This document shows positions 49,514 to 58,117 of a stretch of 64,000 nt of DNA, piece after piece. The notes beneath the pieces are model-generated. The model made no database searches. It had not been told where the DNA came from and was given only the letters and a program-made list of their open reading frames with translations. The stretch is from Synechococcales cyanobacterium bin31.maxbin.ball.101 (lineage in GTDB: Bacteria; Cyanobacteriota; Cyanobacteriia; Leptolyngbyales; Leptolyngbyaceae). Each line of letters starts with the position of its first letter. Position 1 is the stretch's first letter. The stretch is from contig JAAFJU010000002.1 of the NCBI GenBank assembly GCA_013298165.1, positions 34,986 to 98,985 on the forward strand. The letters run 5' to 3'. A program made the position numbers and the translations under genes.

Positions 49514-50107
49514 TTAAGCTCCGGTCATATGTGGCGAATCAGGCGCTGCAAAGGTCTTGTGCTTTTTGCCTGAAGCGTCTGGGTAGCTCACTTGGAAGCG
49601 CCGAATCCCAAAGCGAGCACCTGCGGGGATGCCTCCAGCTTCTTGCGTCAGGACATATCCTTGAGCGCCGTAAACTCGGTTATCCGCTGGCACCGTAGAA
49701 GCGAGGACAATGCCCAATGCCGTCAGTCCTGTCGATCCCAATTCCGTATATAGGGTATTAGGCATTAACCAGCAGTGATACAAACTGGCCTGAAGCTTGA
49801 TGGCAACAGCCTTGGTATTTTTGCCCTGAGCTGCACGACGAGCGGTGGTGATGGAAACCTTCCAGCCCGCAGTCTTAGCATCATCTTCCTTCCCAGATTC
49901 AACATAAGTACTCTTACTTTTGCCACCTGCTAAGGGCTTCATGACTCGATTTGGCTTGTGAAGGTTGGAACCAAAAACCAAAGGAGATGAAGGGACGGCA
50001 CCCGTGGACAAACTATGTCCAAGCGATGCGTCATAGTTCTTGGTGGACCAAGCGTAAGACCAGGAGACTGTGGCTTTAGGCTTTACGTATACGGTTTGAT
50101 TTGGCAT
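49514..50107 (-). CDS. Unknown element protein, candidate major structural protein
   Basis: 197 residues. The composition is rich in Gly, Ser, Thr, Ala and Lys, with a beta-strand pattern, no signal peptide and no membrane helix: MPNQTVYVKPKATVSWSYAW, GLTALGIVLASTVPADNRVY, GARFGIRRFQVSYPDASGKK. The size and composition suit a capsid or coat subunit, but I recognise no fold. It starts its own segment: the 130 bases upstream hold a GC-rich palindrome (50194-50209) and no gene, so a promoter is likely there. Confidence 0.5.
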   Translation of the reverse strand: MPNQTVYVKPKATVSWSYAWSTKNYDASLGHSLSTGAVPSSPLVFGSNLHKPNRVMKPLAGGKSKSTYVESGKEDDAKTAGWKVSITTARRAAQGKNTKAVAIKLQASLYHCWLMPNTLYTELGSTGLTALGIVLASTVPADNRVYGAQGYVLTQEAGGIPAGARFGIRRFQVSYPDASGKKHKTFAAPDSPHMTGA

Positions 50108-50239
50108 ATGGATTTAGATTGAGTGATCGCTGAAATTGTCTTGCGCTTATCATGCCCCGCCTGAAACGTCAATAACTTGGTACAACTTGTGTTGCACCCC
50201 TATAGGGGTGTGAAAATTTCTAAGACGTTCCATGAACGC
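50108..50239. promoter_or_regulatory. Intergenic segment with a 16-bp palindrome
   Basis: 132 bases in an otherwise packed operon. CACCCCTATAGGGGTG at about 50194-50209 is a perfect palindrome. On the minus strand, TTGACG followed by TGATAA could be a promoter for the 49514 gene. The hairpin could also be a terminator for the 50240 gene. Low certainty. Confidence 0.35.
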
Positions 50240-51676
50240 CTAAACACCCCACGGGTTTAGAATCCATTCGTCAATCCCTTCTGGCTTGGTTGTCTTGCGT
50301 AGAGGGAGTTTGCGGGATTTCACTTTCCAGTACTGACCCTTACGGTCAATCATGGTTTTCTCGGCCTCGTTTGCGGTTTTCTTGGAGATGCGGATGGTGG
50401 CTGTTGAGACCGTCATTCGGGCGGGTGACGATCGGCGCTTGGGGTCTGAGTTGGGTTCGATCGTGGTCCAGTTCACGATGTCCCCGTTGCAGAGTTGAGC
50501 GAGACTCGTCAGGTAGCTGCGGCCTTCGGATTCGGTGACAAAGAATCCCTGAAGTTGATGGCCGTCGTCGAGGTGGGCGACAACTTTGTAATTTCCGCTC
50601 TCGAAGGGCACAAAGATGGCTTTGAACTTGTCCCAGTCTGCGGAAAGCTTGAGGTTTGAGAGTGTGAACTGTGCTTTTCTCGATCGCTTTCCATCGGGCA
50701 TTCTGGTGGCACCGTTCACACCGCTGTAGAAATAAACCGTAATCAGACGCTCGTTTTTCTCAGGCCGAATAACCTTATCCATGCTCATCTGGACGACTTG
50801 GCCCACATCCTTGGAGGCAATCACCGCGCCTTCAATTTTGGCGGTTTCGATCGCGTTGATGACGTTCTGCTGAGGTCCGTAGACCCAGGTGTATTCCTCC
50901 GGTGCGTCTTTGTCCATGGTGAACTTCACAACGCGGTTGGGTCCGGCTGCGGCCTTGGTTGCTAGACGGGTGAGTTCGTAGGTTGACTGGACGGTGTTAC
51001 AGGCGAGGAACGCAATATCAAAAATGGCGTCTTCTGCTTGGTTCACCAACCCGGTCAGGTACGCCTTCATCTCCGGCGTCTTCTGGTTTTGTGCGATGTC
51101 TTCGACTTTTTTCGAGAGAATCCATGGGTCTGATTTTTTCGTCCCATCCCACCCAAGCATCTGCCGACCGCTCATGTAGTTGTTCAAGAACGTGTTATTC
51201 ATGACGCTCGATCGGATCGCGATGAAACTTCCTCGCAACGTTTGAATAAATTCGTCTCGCTGATCCTCTTCCAATGCCGCTAGAGCGTGCGGGTCGAGCT
51301 GCGGATATCTGTGTTTAGCTGACTTGGTTGCCCCCAGCCCAGCGAACCGAATCACGCCGTCTGCGGTGAGGCGTCCTAGTGAGGATAGAACCGCCAGGTC
51401 ATTGGACTTGATTTGCTCTTTGATTTGGGCGTCGGTCTGTGCCCAGTCAAACATGTAGAGCTGAAGCACAGAACCCATGACGATCTGGGAAAAGTTACTG
51501 AAGAAGTAATCGGTCGCAGCTCCACCTAGCATCCCCATAAAGTTGCCAAAGCGCTGTCGTCTACCTTCGTTTCGGGAATTGGTCTTAAAGGTCTGATACA
51601 TATCAATTCGGCGTTCACCGATGATTTGTTTGGTAGCCTCTGCGAGTAGGCTGTTATTTAAGGGGGCGAAGTCCAT
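50240..51676 (-). CDS. Unknown element protein, 478 residues
   Basis: No recognised family. An amphipathic or membrane-proximal region lies near the N-terminus (MLGGAATDYFFSNFSQIVMG, ~residues 48-67). A helical middle part follows (VEDIAQNQKTPEMKAYLTGL) and a beta-rich C-terminal half with ITVYFYSGVNGATRMPDGKR, VPFESGNYKVVAHLDDGHQL and a basic KRRSSPARM segment. It is in the size range of capsid or portal proteins but shows no portal motif that I can see. ATG at 51676. Confidence 0.5.
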   Translation of the reverse strand: MDFAPLNNSLLAEATKQIIGERRIDMYQTFKTNSRNEGRRQRFGNFMGMLGGAATDYFFSNFSQIVMGSVLQLYMFDWAQTDAQIKEQIKSNDLAVLSSLGRLTADGVIRFAGLGATKSAKHRYPQLDPHALAALEEDQRDEFIQTLRGSFIAIRSSVMNNTFLNNYMSGRQMLGWDGTKKSDPWILSKKVEDIAQNQKTPEMKAYLTGLVNQAEDAIFDIAFLACNTVQSTYELTRLATKAAAGPNRVVKFTMDKDAPEEYTWVYGPQQNVINAIETAKIEGAVIASKDVGQVVQMSMDKVIRPEKNERLITVYFYSGVNGATRMPDGKRSRKAQFTLSNLKLSADWDKFKAIFVPFESGNYKVVAHLDDGHQLQGFFVTESEGRSYLTSLAQLCNGDIVNWTTIEPNSDPKRRSSPARMTVSTATIRISKKTANEAEKTMIDRKGQYWKVKSRKLPLRKTTKPEGIDEWILNPWGV

Positions 51677-51739
51677 AGGGCATTAGATTGGGCGATTGAG
51701 TTGCTAATTGTTCTTAAAGTTTTCAAATGTCTATCGTTT

Positions 51740-54316
51740 CTAACTTCCAAGAAGTTTGGACGGATCTTTAGTCGGTTTTGCAACCTCTCGATCGCTTCCA
51801 TACTTAATCTCTTTGATTTCAGGGATGGGCATTCCTGGAGACTGACGGACACTTCCAGGATTTTCACTTGTGTTAACGTAGCGTTTCCACTCTTCATCCT
51901 GATCGGCTCTTGGATTTTGTTTTTGACGATCGACGATTGGCAGTGTTGGATTTGTCTTATCAAACTCAAACTTATTTGATAACGCCGCGATTTGTGCCTC
52001 CATATTTGTTTTGAGTGCAAGTTGCTTCGCATCTATGTCGCCTTGCCATTCGCGAACAACCATATGATTCATTGCGCTAGTCATCAAATTGTCAAAGAAA
52101 CTAGAATCCTTTGTGTGACTGACAATTCCGGGTCTTTGGATTATTTTCTGCTTCGTCTTTGCACCGCTCTCATCAATAAGCACGTCAATGTCGTACTTAT
52201 TTTGGAGAATCATTTGAATCATCATCTCCTGATTTTGCAGTAGGTAGAAGCAGTATTTCTCAATTGCACTGACATCCTGTTCTATCCCGAGATTCTGAGC
52301 GTGAATTTCCTCGACGGCATGGGATTGGTTTTGGAATGATTTCTGAGTGGTTCCACCTGAAGCGTCCTTAACCAAGTGCTTCGTCGGCATCCCTACAAGG
52401 TTTGTCACTTGGTTGAACTGCCATTGAGACATCCCAAGCGCAGTGGTCGGCGTGGTCTTCTCTCCTTGAGGATTCCGCATGTCTTTCGGGAATTCAGTGC
52501 CGAGCTGGTGGAATCCAGCTCGCATGAATATTGGGGCGGCGATCGCAGCGGTGAGTCCTAAGAGATTGGTGACTGTGCTTGAGCCTGTGCTTCCGAACTG
52601 CTGGAAGCCTGATTGTTTAATCAAGGTCTCGCCGGAGATGCTCAACCCTTTTTCCAAGTCGTTCACATTCAGGACTTTCATTGTGGTTTTTAGTGGGGCT
52701 GCAACCTCTGTGTTGATGTGGCTTTTGATTGGATTGATGATGGATAACGGGTCAAGCCCCTTGCCGATGTTGTTTACGATCGTCTGATTGTTGTTCGTGA
52801 TGATGTTAGAGACAGAATTGGTGATTGTGTTTCCAAGATTGGTAACAGTGCTTCTGATGTTGTTTGAGACATTGTTAGCAACCGTTCCGGGTAGGCTTGC
52901 AATCTGACCTGATAGGCTTGTGAGTTGCTGCTGTAGTGGTTGTAGGTTAACGGTATTTCGTGAAATGTCAGCGCCCAAACGAACAATGCTTCCATTCACG
53001 GTAGTAACAGCGTTGAGGATTTGACTAAAGTTCTGACTTAAATCAGGCTGTTTAACCTTGTCTGGAATGGCGGCTACGTCTGATTTCTTGGCTAGGTCCG
53101 CCAAATCTGATTTACGCGCCAGGTCAGAGGGGATTTTGACCTCGGCGGGCTTGAAGGTTGAGAGGGCTTGCTGTACGGATTGCTGAACTTTGCTGTAGTC
53201 GATCGGGGTGCTTGGGGTCTGAGGCCGTGCGTTTAGTGTCCCTAGTGCGCTGGAGATGGCAGCTAATTGAGATGAGTAATCTTTCTGCTGAGGGCCTTGC
53301 CGCGTCTGTGCGCTGACCGTGTTGAGTGTGCTTTGGATACTCTGAAGCTGTGGCCCGTAGTTTTGCGCTCCGACGCGGTTGATACTGGCTTGAATGGCGT
53401 CTGATTTGCTTGACCCTTGCCTCACTGCGGCATTGACGGCTTTAATCTCTGAAAGCACATCAGAGGTGTTACGGGCGATCGTCCCTAATTCAGTTCCTCC
53501 CTTCCCGGATTCTAATTTTCGGATCGCGTTCATGATTGTATTGAATTGACGATCGGAAACAGAGGCGTCAAGCCGAATCTTCCGCTCAATATTTCTCAAT
53601 TCATTGGTTACATCATTTTTCCATTTCAGATCTACAAACGAGCTGATGATAGGGGCAACTTTGCCAAATAATGTCGCAAAGCGAACAAGAGTGCCCATTG
53701 CTTTTGGCAAGTCTTTCAACGCTGATAAGGTTTTAGAGCTTTTAGCAAGTTCACTCGAAATCTTAGGGATTTGTTGAGCAGCTTTTATTAAACCGCTACT
53801 CTTTCCCCAGTTAGCAAGCGATTTGTTAAGGCTCGTGACGACTGATCCTAGCGATTTTGCGATCGCCTGCTTAAGCTTGTTTTCAGACTTGAGAAGGCTT
53901 TGCCCAATCTTTGTAAGGTTCTGTGAAAGTGTCGTGAGAATCTTCTTTAGGAACTTATCAAAGTTGGTTGTAATTTTTGAAAGAAGGTCTTTGAGCAGAT
54001 TCTTAATGACAGTCCCAACGTCTTTGGTTAGGAGTTTGAATAAGTTTGCAAAGAACTTGTCAGCGGCTTTAAACCCGTCCTTAACAATCTTGATTCCTTC
54101 TCCTTTGGGGTCTTTGAGGAAGTCTTTAGCACGATCGAGAAGTGATTTCGTTTCCGTAATTTGTTTGGTTACTTGTTCTTGGAAGTTGCGAAGTTGTGCG
54201 GCTTGCTCTTTGATGGCGTTGATAGGGTTAAGCCCTCGCCCCATCCATTCTTCAGAGAAGGCTTTAATATTCTTCTCAATCTCTGTCTTTAATTGGTCAG
54301 TAGTAAATTGTGCCAT
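51740..54316 (-). CDS. Rod-like helical protein, tape-measure or filament candidate
   Basis: 858 residues, the largest gene of the element. An N-terminal helical region rich in Lys and Leu (to ~residue 250) precedes a long, low-complexity Gln/Ser/Asn/Thr-rich rod. The rod has loose repeats of the form LQSIQSTLNTVSAQ, LAAISSALGTLNA, LTSLSGQIASLPGTVANNVS (about 290-560). A short hydrophobic stretch follows (GLTAAIAAPIFMRAG, ~605-620), then a helical C-terminal domain. This resembles phage tape-measure or fibre stalk proteins in style, without a recognised domain. Its DNA is more AT-rich than the flanks. It lies three bases after the stop of the 54320 gene. Confidence 0.55.
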   Translation of the reverse strand: MAQFTTDQLKTEIEKNIKAFSEEWMGRGLNPINAIKEQAAQLRNFQEQVTKQITETKSLLDRAKDFLKDPKGEGIKIVKDGFKAADKFFANLFKLLTKDVGTVIKNLLKDLLSKITTNFDKFLKKILTTLSQNLTKIGQSLLKSENKLKQAIAKSLGSVVTSLNKSLANWGKSSGLIKAAQQIPKISSELAKSSKTLSALKDLPKAMGTLVRFATLFGKVAPIISSFVDLKWKNDVTNELRNIERKIRLDASVSDRQFNTIMNAIRKLESGKGGTELGTIARNTSDVLSEIKAVNAAVRQGSSKSDAIQASINRVGAQNYGPQLQSIQSTLNTVSAQTRQGPQQKDYSSQLAAISSALGTLNARPQTPSTPIDYSKVQQSVQQALSTFKPAEVKIPSDLARKSDLADLAKKSDVAAIPDKVKQPDLSQNFSQILNAVTTVNGSIVRLGADISRNTVNLQPLQQQLTSLSGQIASLPGTVANNVSNNIRSTVTNLGNTITNSVSNIITNNNQTIVNNIGKGLDPLSIINPIKSHINTEVAAPLKTTMKVLNVNDLEKGLSISGETLIKQSGFQQFGSTGSSTVTNLLGLTAAIAAPIFMRAGFHQLGTEFPKDMRNPQGEKTTPTTALGMSQWQFNQVTNLVGMPTKHLVKDASGGTTQKSFQNQSHAVEEIHAQNLGIEQDVSAIEKYCFYLLQNQEMMIQMILQNKYDIDVLIDESGAKTKQKIIQRPGIVSHTKDSSFFDNLMTSAMNHMVVREWQGDIDAKQLALKTNMEAQIAALSNKFEFDKTNPTLPIVDRQKQNPRADQDEEWKRYVNTSENPGSVRQSPGMPIPEIKEIKYGSDREVAKPTKDPSKLLGS

Positions 54317-54319
54317 TGT

Positions 54320-55669
54320 TTAGATCTCGCTTACTTCAAAAATTACTTTGCCGTCTGATTGCAGGGATGAATCAACTGAGAATCGTTTGCTGTATTTGGC
54401 TTGTAATGCGGTGGTGATCGCGTCTCCACAATTCAGCAGAGCCGTGAGGTTGTCTGCTGGTTCGACTGTTTTTTGAACCTTATCGATCGCGGTGCCGTTT
54501 TTAACCACTTGCCATTTGAACCCGTTGGCGGTGAGGTCGTTGTTGCTGGGGTTCTTGGGGTCGTCTGGGTTGAGCGGGATTTTCATCTTGGTTCTCAGCT
54601 CTGTGATGTTCTTATCGTCGAGCTGGGCAATGAGTGATTTGAAGGTGTATTTATCCGTGTTGAGGCTTTCTTTCAATCCGTCTAGAACTTCTGAATCAGC
54701 AATCAGTTTGGTTTTTAAGCTGGAGTAGAGGTTGGGTAGATTCTCAACATCGGTATCCAGCGCCTTCAAGATGACGCTTTCTAGGAAGCTCACACCCTCG
54801 TCATCAGTCTCAGCGAGGATTGTTTCAACAATGTCTTTTAGATCGGGCTTGATGAGCTTGTGAGCGCCCTGGGCAACTTTGTCGATGAAGCGTCCTTCTT
54901 CGGTTGCTTTGAATCGGGCAATGACGATCGGTGGGATTTCAACTAGCAATTCGGCTTTAATTCGGGCTTTCATTTGTTCCTCATCGGGTTTAGGTTCTCT
55001 GGCTTCTTCTTTGCAAACGCAGAGGGATTGCTCATAGGTGTCGCCGGGGTTTCGGACCATGCGAACGCAATGCTCTTCGCAGTCTTCGCAAGCAATCCAG
55101 CATTGCTCGGGCTTCTCTTCAAAGGGTTCGCGGCCTATCTCTGCTTCCTCGCCATTTTTGAGGATGGCTTTCATGACGATGAAGGTTTCGGGTGGTTCTT
55201 CTGGATTGTCTGGGGGGGGAGGTGGTTCGATCGGCTTTCCGTCGTCTTCGCGGATCATGCTGACGCCGGATACGCTAACGCCTGAAATGGGGCTGAAGTC
55301 TGAGTTCGATCGGGGTCCCCAGTCAGTCATCCGGCCTCCGAGACCATCGACAATGACCACTTTGTCACCCATCCCTTCATTGACGACAACGGCACTCAAT
55401 GGGAAAGGGCGTGATCCCTCCGTGCTACCAAAACTCGTTCGACTTTCCCCATCAAAGGTGTAAGTAATTGACCAGCTCCCATAAACCATGATGGTTTTAT
55501 CATCCTCAGGTGGCGGGTCTTTGTCGGGGTCTGGTAGACCGTCTTCCCAGTAGGCGATCGCTCCTTTGTTGGGGGCGCTTGATGCAAAGTATTTTCGGTA
55601 ATCCTGCGACGGGATGTTGAGGGATGGGTTGCCGCAGGGCCATCCGATTGAGCAAAGTTCTGTTTGCAT
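54320..55669 (-). CDS. Unknown element protein with Cys-rich centre
   Basis: 449 residues, no family recognised. The N-terminal ~140 residues are beta-rich with Gly and Pro (TFDGESRTSFGSTEGSRPF). A Pro-rich linker (EPPPPPDNPEEPPE) follows, then a cysteine cluster CWIACEDCEEHC with a later CVCK, which could bind zinc or form disulfides. A helical C-terminal half ends in a short beta domain. It starts only eight bases after the terminator-like hairpin at 55677-55695, and no ribosome binding site is evident. The start is therefore uncertain or regulated. Confidence 0.5.
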   Translation of the reverse strand: MQTELCSIGWPCGNPSLNIPSQDYRKYFASSAPNKGAIAYWEDGLPDPDKDPPPEDDKTIMVYGSWSITYTFDGESRTSFGSTEGSRPFPLSAVVVNEGMGDKVVIVDGLGGRMTDWGPRSNSDFSPISGVSVSGVSMIREDDGKPIEPPPPPDNPEEPPETFIVMKAILKNGEEAEIGREPFEEKPEQCWIACEDCEEHCVRMVRNPGDTYEQSLCVCKEEAREPKPDEEQMKARIKAELLVEIPPIVIARFKATEEGRFIDKVAQGAHKLIKPDLKDIVETILAETDDEGVSFLESVILKALDTDVENLPNLYSSLKTKLIADSEVLDGLKESLNTDKYTFKSLIAQLDDKNITELRTKMKIPLNPDDPKNPSNNDLTANGFKWQVVKNGTAIDKVQKTVEPADNLTALLNCGDAITTALQAKYSKRFSVDSSLQSDGKVIFEVSEI

Positions 55670-55672
55670 ATG

Positions 55673-55695
55673 AAAAAAGGGCGATGAACGCCCTT
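55673..55695 (-). terminator. Terminator-like hairpin directly ahead of the 449-residue gene
   Basis: On the minus strand a 7-bp stem (AAGGGCG/CGCCCTT, 5-base loop) is followed by six T. The next gene's ATG is four bases further on. It could end the transcript of the 127-residue gene, attenuate readthrough, or control translation of the 449-residue gene. Confidence 0.7.
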
Positions 55696-55732
55696 GCTAA
55701 ATGTCTAGCTATGAAAGTGAGATGATGTTGAA

Positions 55733-56116
55733 TTACTCAACGTCGTCAGGGTCAATATCGGAGGTGTCGAGGGCCTTGCCGTAGACGGTGAGGTCGTAGT
55801 TGTAAGATTTGCGCTGTAGGCCGTTGCGTTGGGTGATTCCGGCTCGTGGTGCGCCTAGTTCGATCGAGTTGGTTTCGGTGGTGTCGGTGCGAGTCCAAAT
55901 CGAGACCATTTTGACGAGGCAGGTGAAGAGGACTTCGGGGTTAATGAACTTGGCTACGAGGCTCAATCCTGCGACGGTGAGGCTTGTGTACGGAATCATC
56001 AAGACCGGGTTTGTGGCTGAGATGGATTTGTCTGTGATGTAGGTCTCAATCTCAGCCTGAGTGGTCAGTACAGCAGAATCAGAGCCAAAGTAGTCAGTGA
56101 TAGTGGGAGTTGCCAT
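55733..56116 (-). CDS. Unknown element protein, candidate abundant structural subunit
   Basis: 127 residues: TITDYFGSDSAVLTTQAEIE, then MIPYTSLTVAGLSLVAKFIN (a hydrophobic patch, not a clear membrane helix), then SIELGAPRAGITQRNGLQRK and an acidic end DTSDIDPDDVE. No family recognised. Bracketed by terminator-like hairpins on both sides (55,673 and 56,165), it is probably transcribed as its own short message. That is often the case for a coat or tube subunit made in large amount. This is inference. Confidence 0.5.
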   Translation of the reverse strand: MATPTITDYFGSDSAVLTTQAEIETYITDKSISATNPVLMIPYTSLTVAGLSLVAKFINPEVLFTCLVKMVSIWTRTDTTETNSIELGAPRAGITQRNGLQRKSYNYDLTVYGKALDTSDIDPDDVE

Positions 56117-56164
56117 GATTAATAAGATTGGGGGTGGATCCTGTTAATCTTTCCCAAAAAAGGA

Positions 56165-56193
56165 AACCCGATCGCACAGATGGCGATCGGGTT
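56165..56193 (-). terminator. Terminator after the DUF4352-like gene
   Basis: An 11-bp stem AACCCGATCGC with its complement and a 7-base loop, flanked by A-rich DNA on the left (T-rich on the minus strand), 27 bases past the stop of the 56220 gene. Confidence 0.8.
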
Positions 56194-56219
56194 TTGGTAG
56201 AAGGTGATTTGGAATGGAT

Positions 56220-56780
56220 TTACTGTGCTGGGAAGACCTTGATATCGGCTTCAGACTTGACGGAGCGAAGGTCTAGCCGCTGAATTGATGAACCTTCAGG
56301 GATATCAAATCTAATTGCAACCGTGCGAACTTCTCCAGGCTTAAAAGGTTTCTCTTCAAGCTCGATAATTTTCATTGTGTCTGCAATGTTTGAATCGGCA
56401 TCTTTTTTAGTGCCTTTTCCATCAATGATTGTTGCCGTAGTCCAAAGGAAAAGGTCTTTCATTGATTGTCGAGATTTACTCGTGTTTTGAATCTGAACAT
56501 GAGCTGTAACCCACTGCCCTGCGGCTTCAATGGTTTTATCTTCATCAGAAGGGTCTTTCATCTTTTGCCCATGGCTTGTGACTTTCTGAAGTGTTGTTAG
56601 CCATGGCCCAAAGGGTTTTGATTGTTCTGATTTAGTAAGTTGAACGGGTTTTGTTTGGGCGACTGCTTTGGCAGTGCTGGGAGTTTCACTTGAGGGGAGA
56701 AGCGCGATCGCTCCTACGAGTCCAACAAGTCCGACAACGGGCACAGCAAGCAAACCAAGGATGATGAACCGTTTTTTCAT
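56220..56780 (-). CDS. Membrane-anchored DUF4352-like protein
   Basis: 186 residues. A signal anchor (FIILGLLAVPVVGLVGLVGA, ~residues 5-24) is followed by a Ser/Thr-rich linker. An immunoglobulin-like beta domain similar to DUF4352 and related extracytoplasmic domains follows: GQWVTAHVQIQNTSKSRQSM, then PFKPGEVRTVAIRFDIPEGS. Such proteins sit outside the membrane. In a mobile element they may act in superinfection exclusion or surface modification, which is inference. ATG at 56780 and terminator after. Confidence 0.6.
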   Translation of the reverse strand: MKKRFIILGLLAVPVVGLVGLVGAIALLPSSETPSTAKAVAQTKPVQLTKSEQSKPFGPWLTTLQKVTSHGQKMKDPSDEDKTIEAAGQWVTAHVQIQNTSKSRQSMKDLFLWTTATIIDGKGTKKDADSNIADTMKIIELEEKPFKPGEVRTVAIRFDIPEGSSIQRLDLRSVKSEADIKVFPAQ

Positions 56781-56962
56781 GAAGATTGCGGGGTAGAAGT
56801 GTAACGGTATTGTGAGCCGATCGCCCCTGTCGCTAACAGTTCTAAGCCATCCGGCTTAAAAATACTTCATTTTTTAACCTAATTTGCTTGAAAAGGATGA
56901 AAAATAGTTCAGGTGCTGATTTCCTTCCTGACCGTTCTCTTCTCAATCAATCAATCTAAAAA

Positions 56963-57226
56963 ATGCAGTATCTTCCTTGGAACGAGCGCCTTCAAGTCTT
57001 TAAAGGAACCCTCGATCGCATTGTCAGTATTTTGAATTTTCGATCGCCCCATGAATATAATTCGATCGCCAAGATATTAGAAGACAAGGCAAAATTTCTG
57101 CGCTATGAAGCAGATGAGCTTCTGTCAAAAACTGCAGAAGTCCCAACGGAAGAGCAAGCTTTGAAGCGATCGGCCTCTCTTATTGCGAGTGACCGGGGTA
57201 GGCTTTCAACCATCACCCATGAGTGA
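56963..57226 (+). CDS. Small unknown protein on the opposite strand
   Basis: 87 residues, the only rightward gene inside the leftward block. It is soluble and helical (NERLQVFKGTLDRIVSILNF, LEDKAKFLRYEADELLSKTA), with no known motif. Its codon use and upstream gap (56,781-56,962, AT-rich) suggest a real, separately expressed gene, such as a cargo or moron gene. It is not certain. Confidence 0.45.
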   Translation: MQYLPWNERLQVFKGTLDRIVSILNFRSPHEYNSIAKILEDKAKFLRYEADELLSKTAEVPTEEQALKRSASLIASDRGRLSTITHE

Positions 57227-57238
57227 TGTAGGCCAAAT

Positions 57239-57469
57239 TTAGTCCGGGGGTTGATTGTCAATAAGGTCAATCGCTTTCGTCAATCCTTTGACTAAGTATT
57301 TGGCGGCAAATAGTTCTAGGGGGATGCCCATGTTCCAGAAATAGAGCCAGATTTGATCGTCAACACGTTTAACTCGAAACTCGGTTTGGTTGGAACGAAA
57401 GTACAAAGTAGTTTCCTGAGGTTGTGGGGCGATCGGACGTTTGAGGGGATAGGCTGACGCGACAGCCAT
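57239..57469 (-). CDS. Small unknown protein
   Basis: 76 residues from the ATG at 57469, preceded by GAGG; the frame is open to 57529 with a second possible ATG. It ends with LIDNQPPD and contains a beta strand pair with an aromatic cluster (DDQIWLYFWNMGIPLELFAA), which may be membrane-associated. It is convergent with the 56963 gene. Confidence 0.5.
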   Translation of the reverse strand: MAVASAYPLKRPIAPQPQETTLYFRSNQTEFRVKRVDDQIWLYFWNMGIPLELFAAKYLVKGLTKAIDLIDNQPPD

Positions 57470-57568
57470 GGCCGATTGCCTCAACGGGACGACTACGGGC
57501 AACTTTCTCCAGGGCGTCCCCTGGTGCATTCATTGCCACGCCCGATCGCCCCCCATTCTAAAACAAAA

Positions 57569-57596
57569 CCCCGATCGTCTTTAGCTACGATCGGGG
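57569..57596 (-). terminator. Terminator hairpin
   Basis: A 10-bp stem CCCCGATCGT with its complement ACGATCGGGG and an 8-base loop. It lies 40 bases past the stop of the 57636 gene. AAAACAAAA on the left reads as T-rich on the minus strand. Confidence 0.8.
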
Positions 57597-57635
57597 TCGG
57601 GGTCATAGGTCTGTAGGTGACTCTGCACGGGGTCA

Positions 57636-57968
57636 TTATGCCCCGCTGTCACCGACCGATCGACTCAGCAGAATGTCGAGCATTGATTTGATATCGGCGC
57701 GGGATTCTTTGAGTTCTGCCAGTTGCGCTTCTTGACCTTCAAGGATTTTCTCTAGGCGTTCGGTGCGTTCGTCTTGGTCGTCGAGTTCTAGGTCGTGCTG
57801 TTGGTGACGGCGGCGGTTCCGTTCTTCAAGTTCGGGGATGTTGGCGACCGTCTGGTTGGTTTTGTCTATGGCAAGAATTACGGTGTCAAGTAATGTTGCT
57901 TGGCCTGCAACGATTTGCTCTAGGCGATCGAGTCGGTTAACGACTTGGGGAAGAGTGAGGTCTGACAT
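57636..57968 (-). CDS. Coiled-coil protein
   Basis: 110 residues from the ATG at 57968 (the frame extends six codons further). Heptad patterns run over much of the length: LPQVVNRLDRLEQIVAGQAT, then an Arg/His-rich RNRRRHQQHDLELDDQDERT, then LEKILEGQEAQLAELKESRA. It is a likely oligomeric helical protein without membrane helix. No family recognised; similar short coiled-coil proteins are common on plasmids and phages. Confidence 0.55.
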   Translation of the reverse strand: MSDLTLPQVVNRLDRLEQIVAGQATLLDTVILAIDKTNQTVANIPELEERNRRRHQQHDLELDDQDERTERLEKILEGQEAQLAELKESRADIKSMLDILLSRSVGDSGA

Positions 57969-57994
57969 AATGGGGACTAAATACAATGTGATTT

Positions 57995-58116
57995 TATTCT
58001 AGGCGATCGGTTCAGGTGCATGGACCCGATCGCCTTTTTGTTGGGAAGTGTCCAGGTGTCCAGGTTTAAGTGTCCAGGCGATCGGCTTCTCAAGTCCCGA
58101 TCGCCTTTTTGTTGAT
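57995..58116. repeat. Duplicated hairpin module with GTGTCCAG repeats
   Basis: Two similar hairpins, each GGCGATCGG, spacer, CCGATCGCC followed by TTTTTGTTG, lie at ~58002-58042 and ~58076-58115. Between them GTGTCCAG occurs three times (AAGTGTCCAGGTGTCCAGG and another after TTTA). The T tracts point rightward, whereas the surrounding genes run leftward. It is thus not an ordinary terminator of those genes. Confidence 0.7.
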
Positions 58117-58117
58117 G

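Noticed and set aside
51658..52032. 124-codon minus-strand frame overlapping the 858-residue gene
   Set aside because: It overlaps the 3' end of that gene in another frame, with no ribosome binding site and a basic, low-quality product.
57995..58116. Terminators of the leftward genes
   Set aside because: The T tracts follow the hairpins on the plus strand only, so they do not fit leftward termination.
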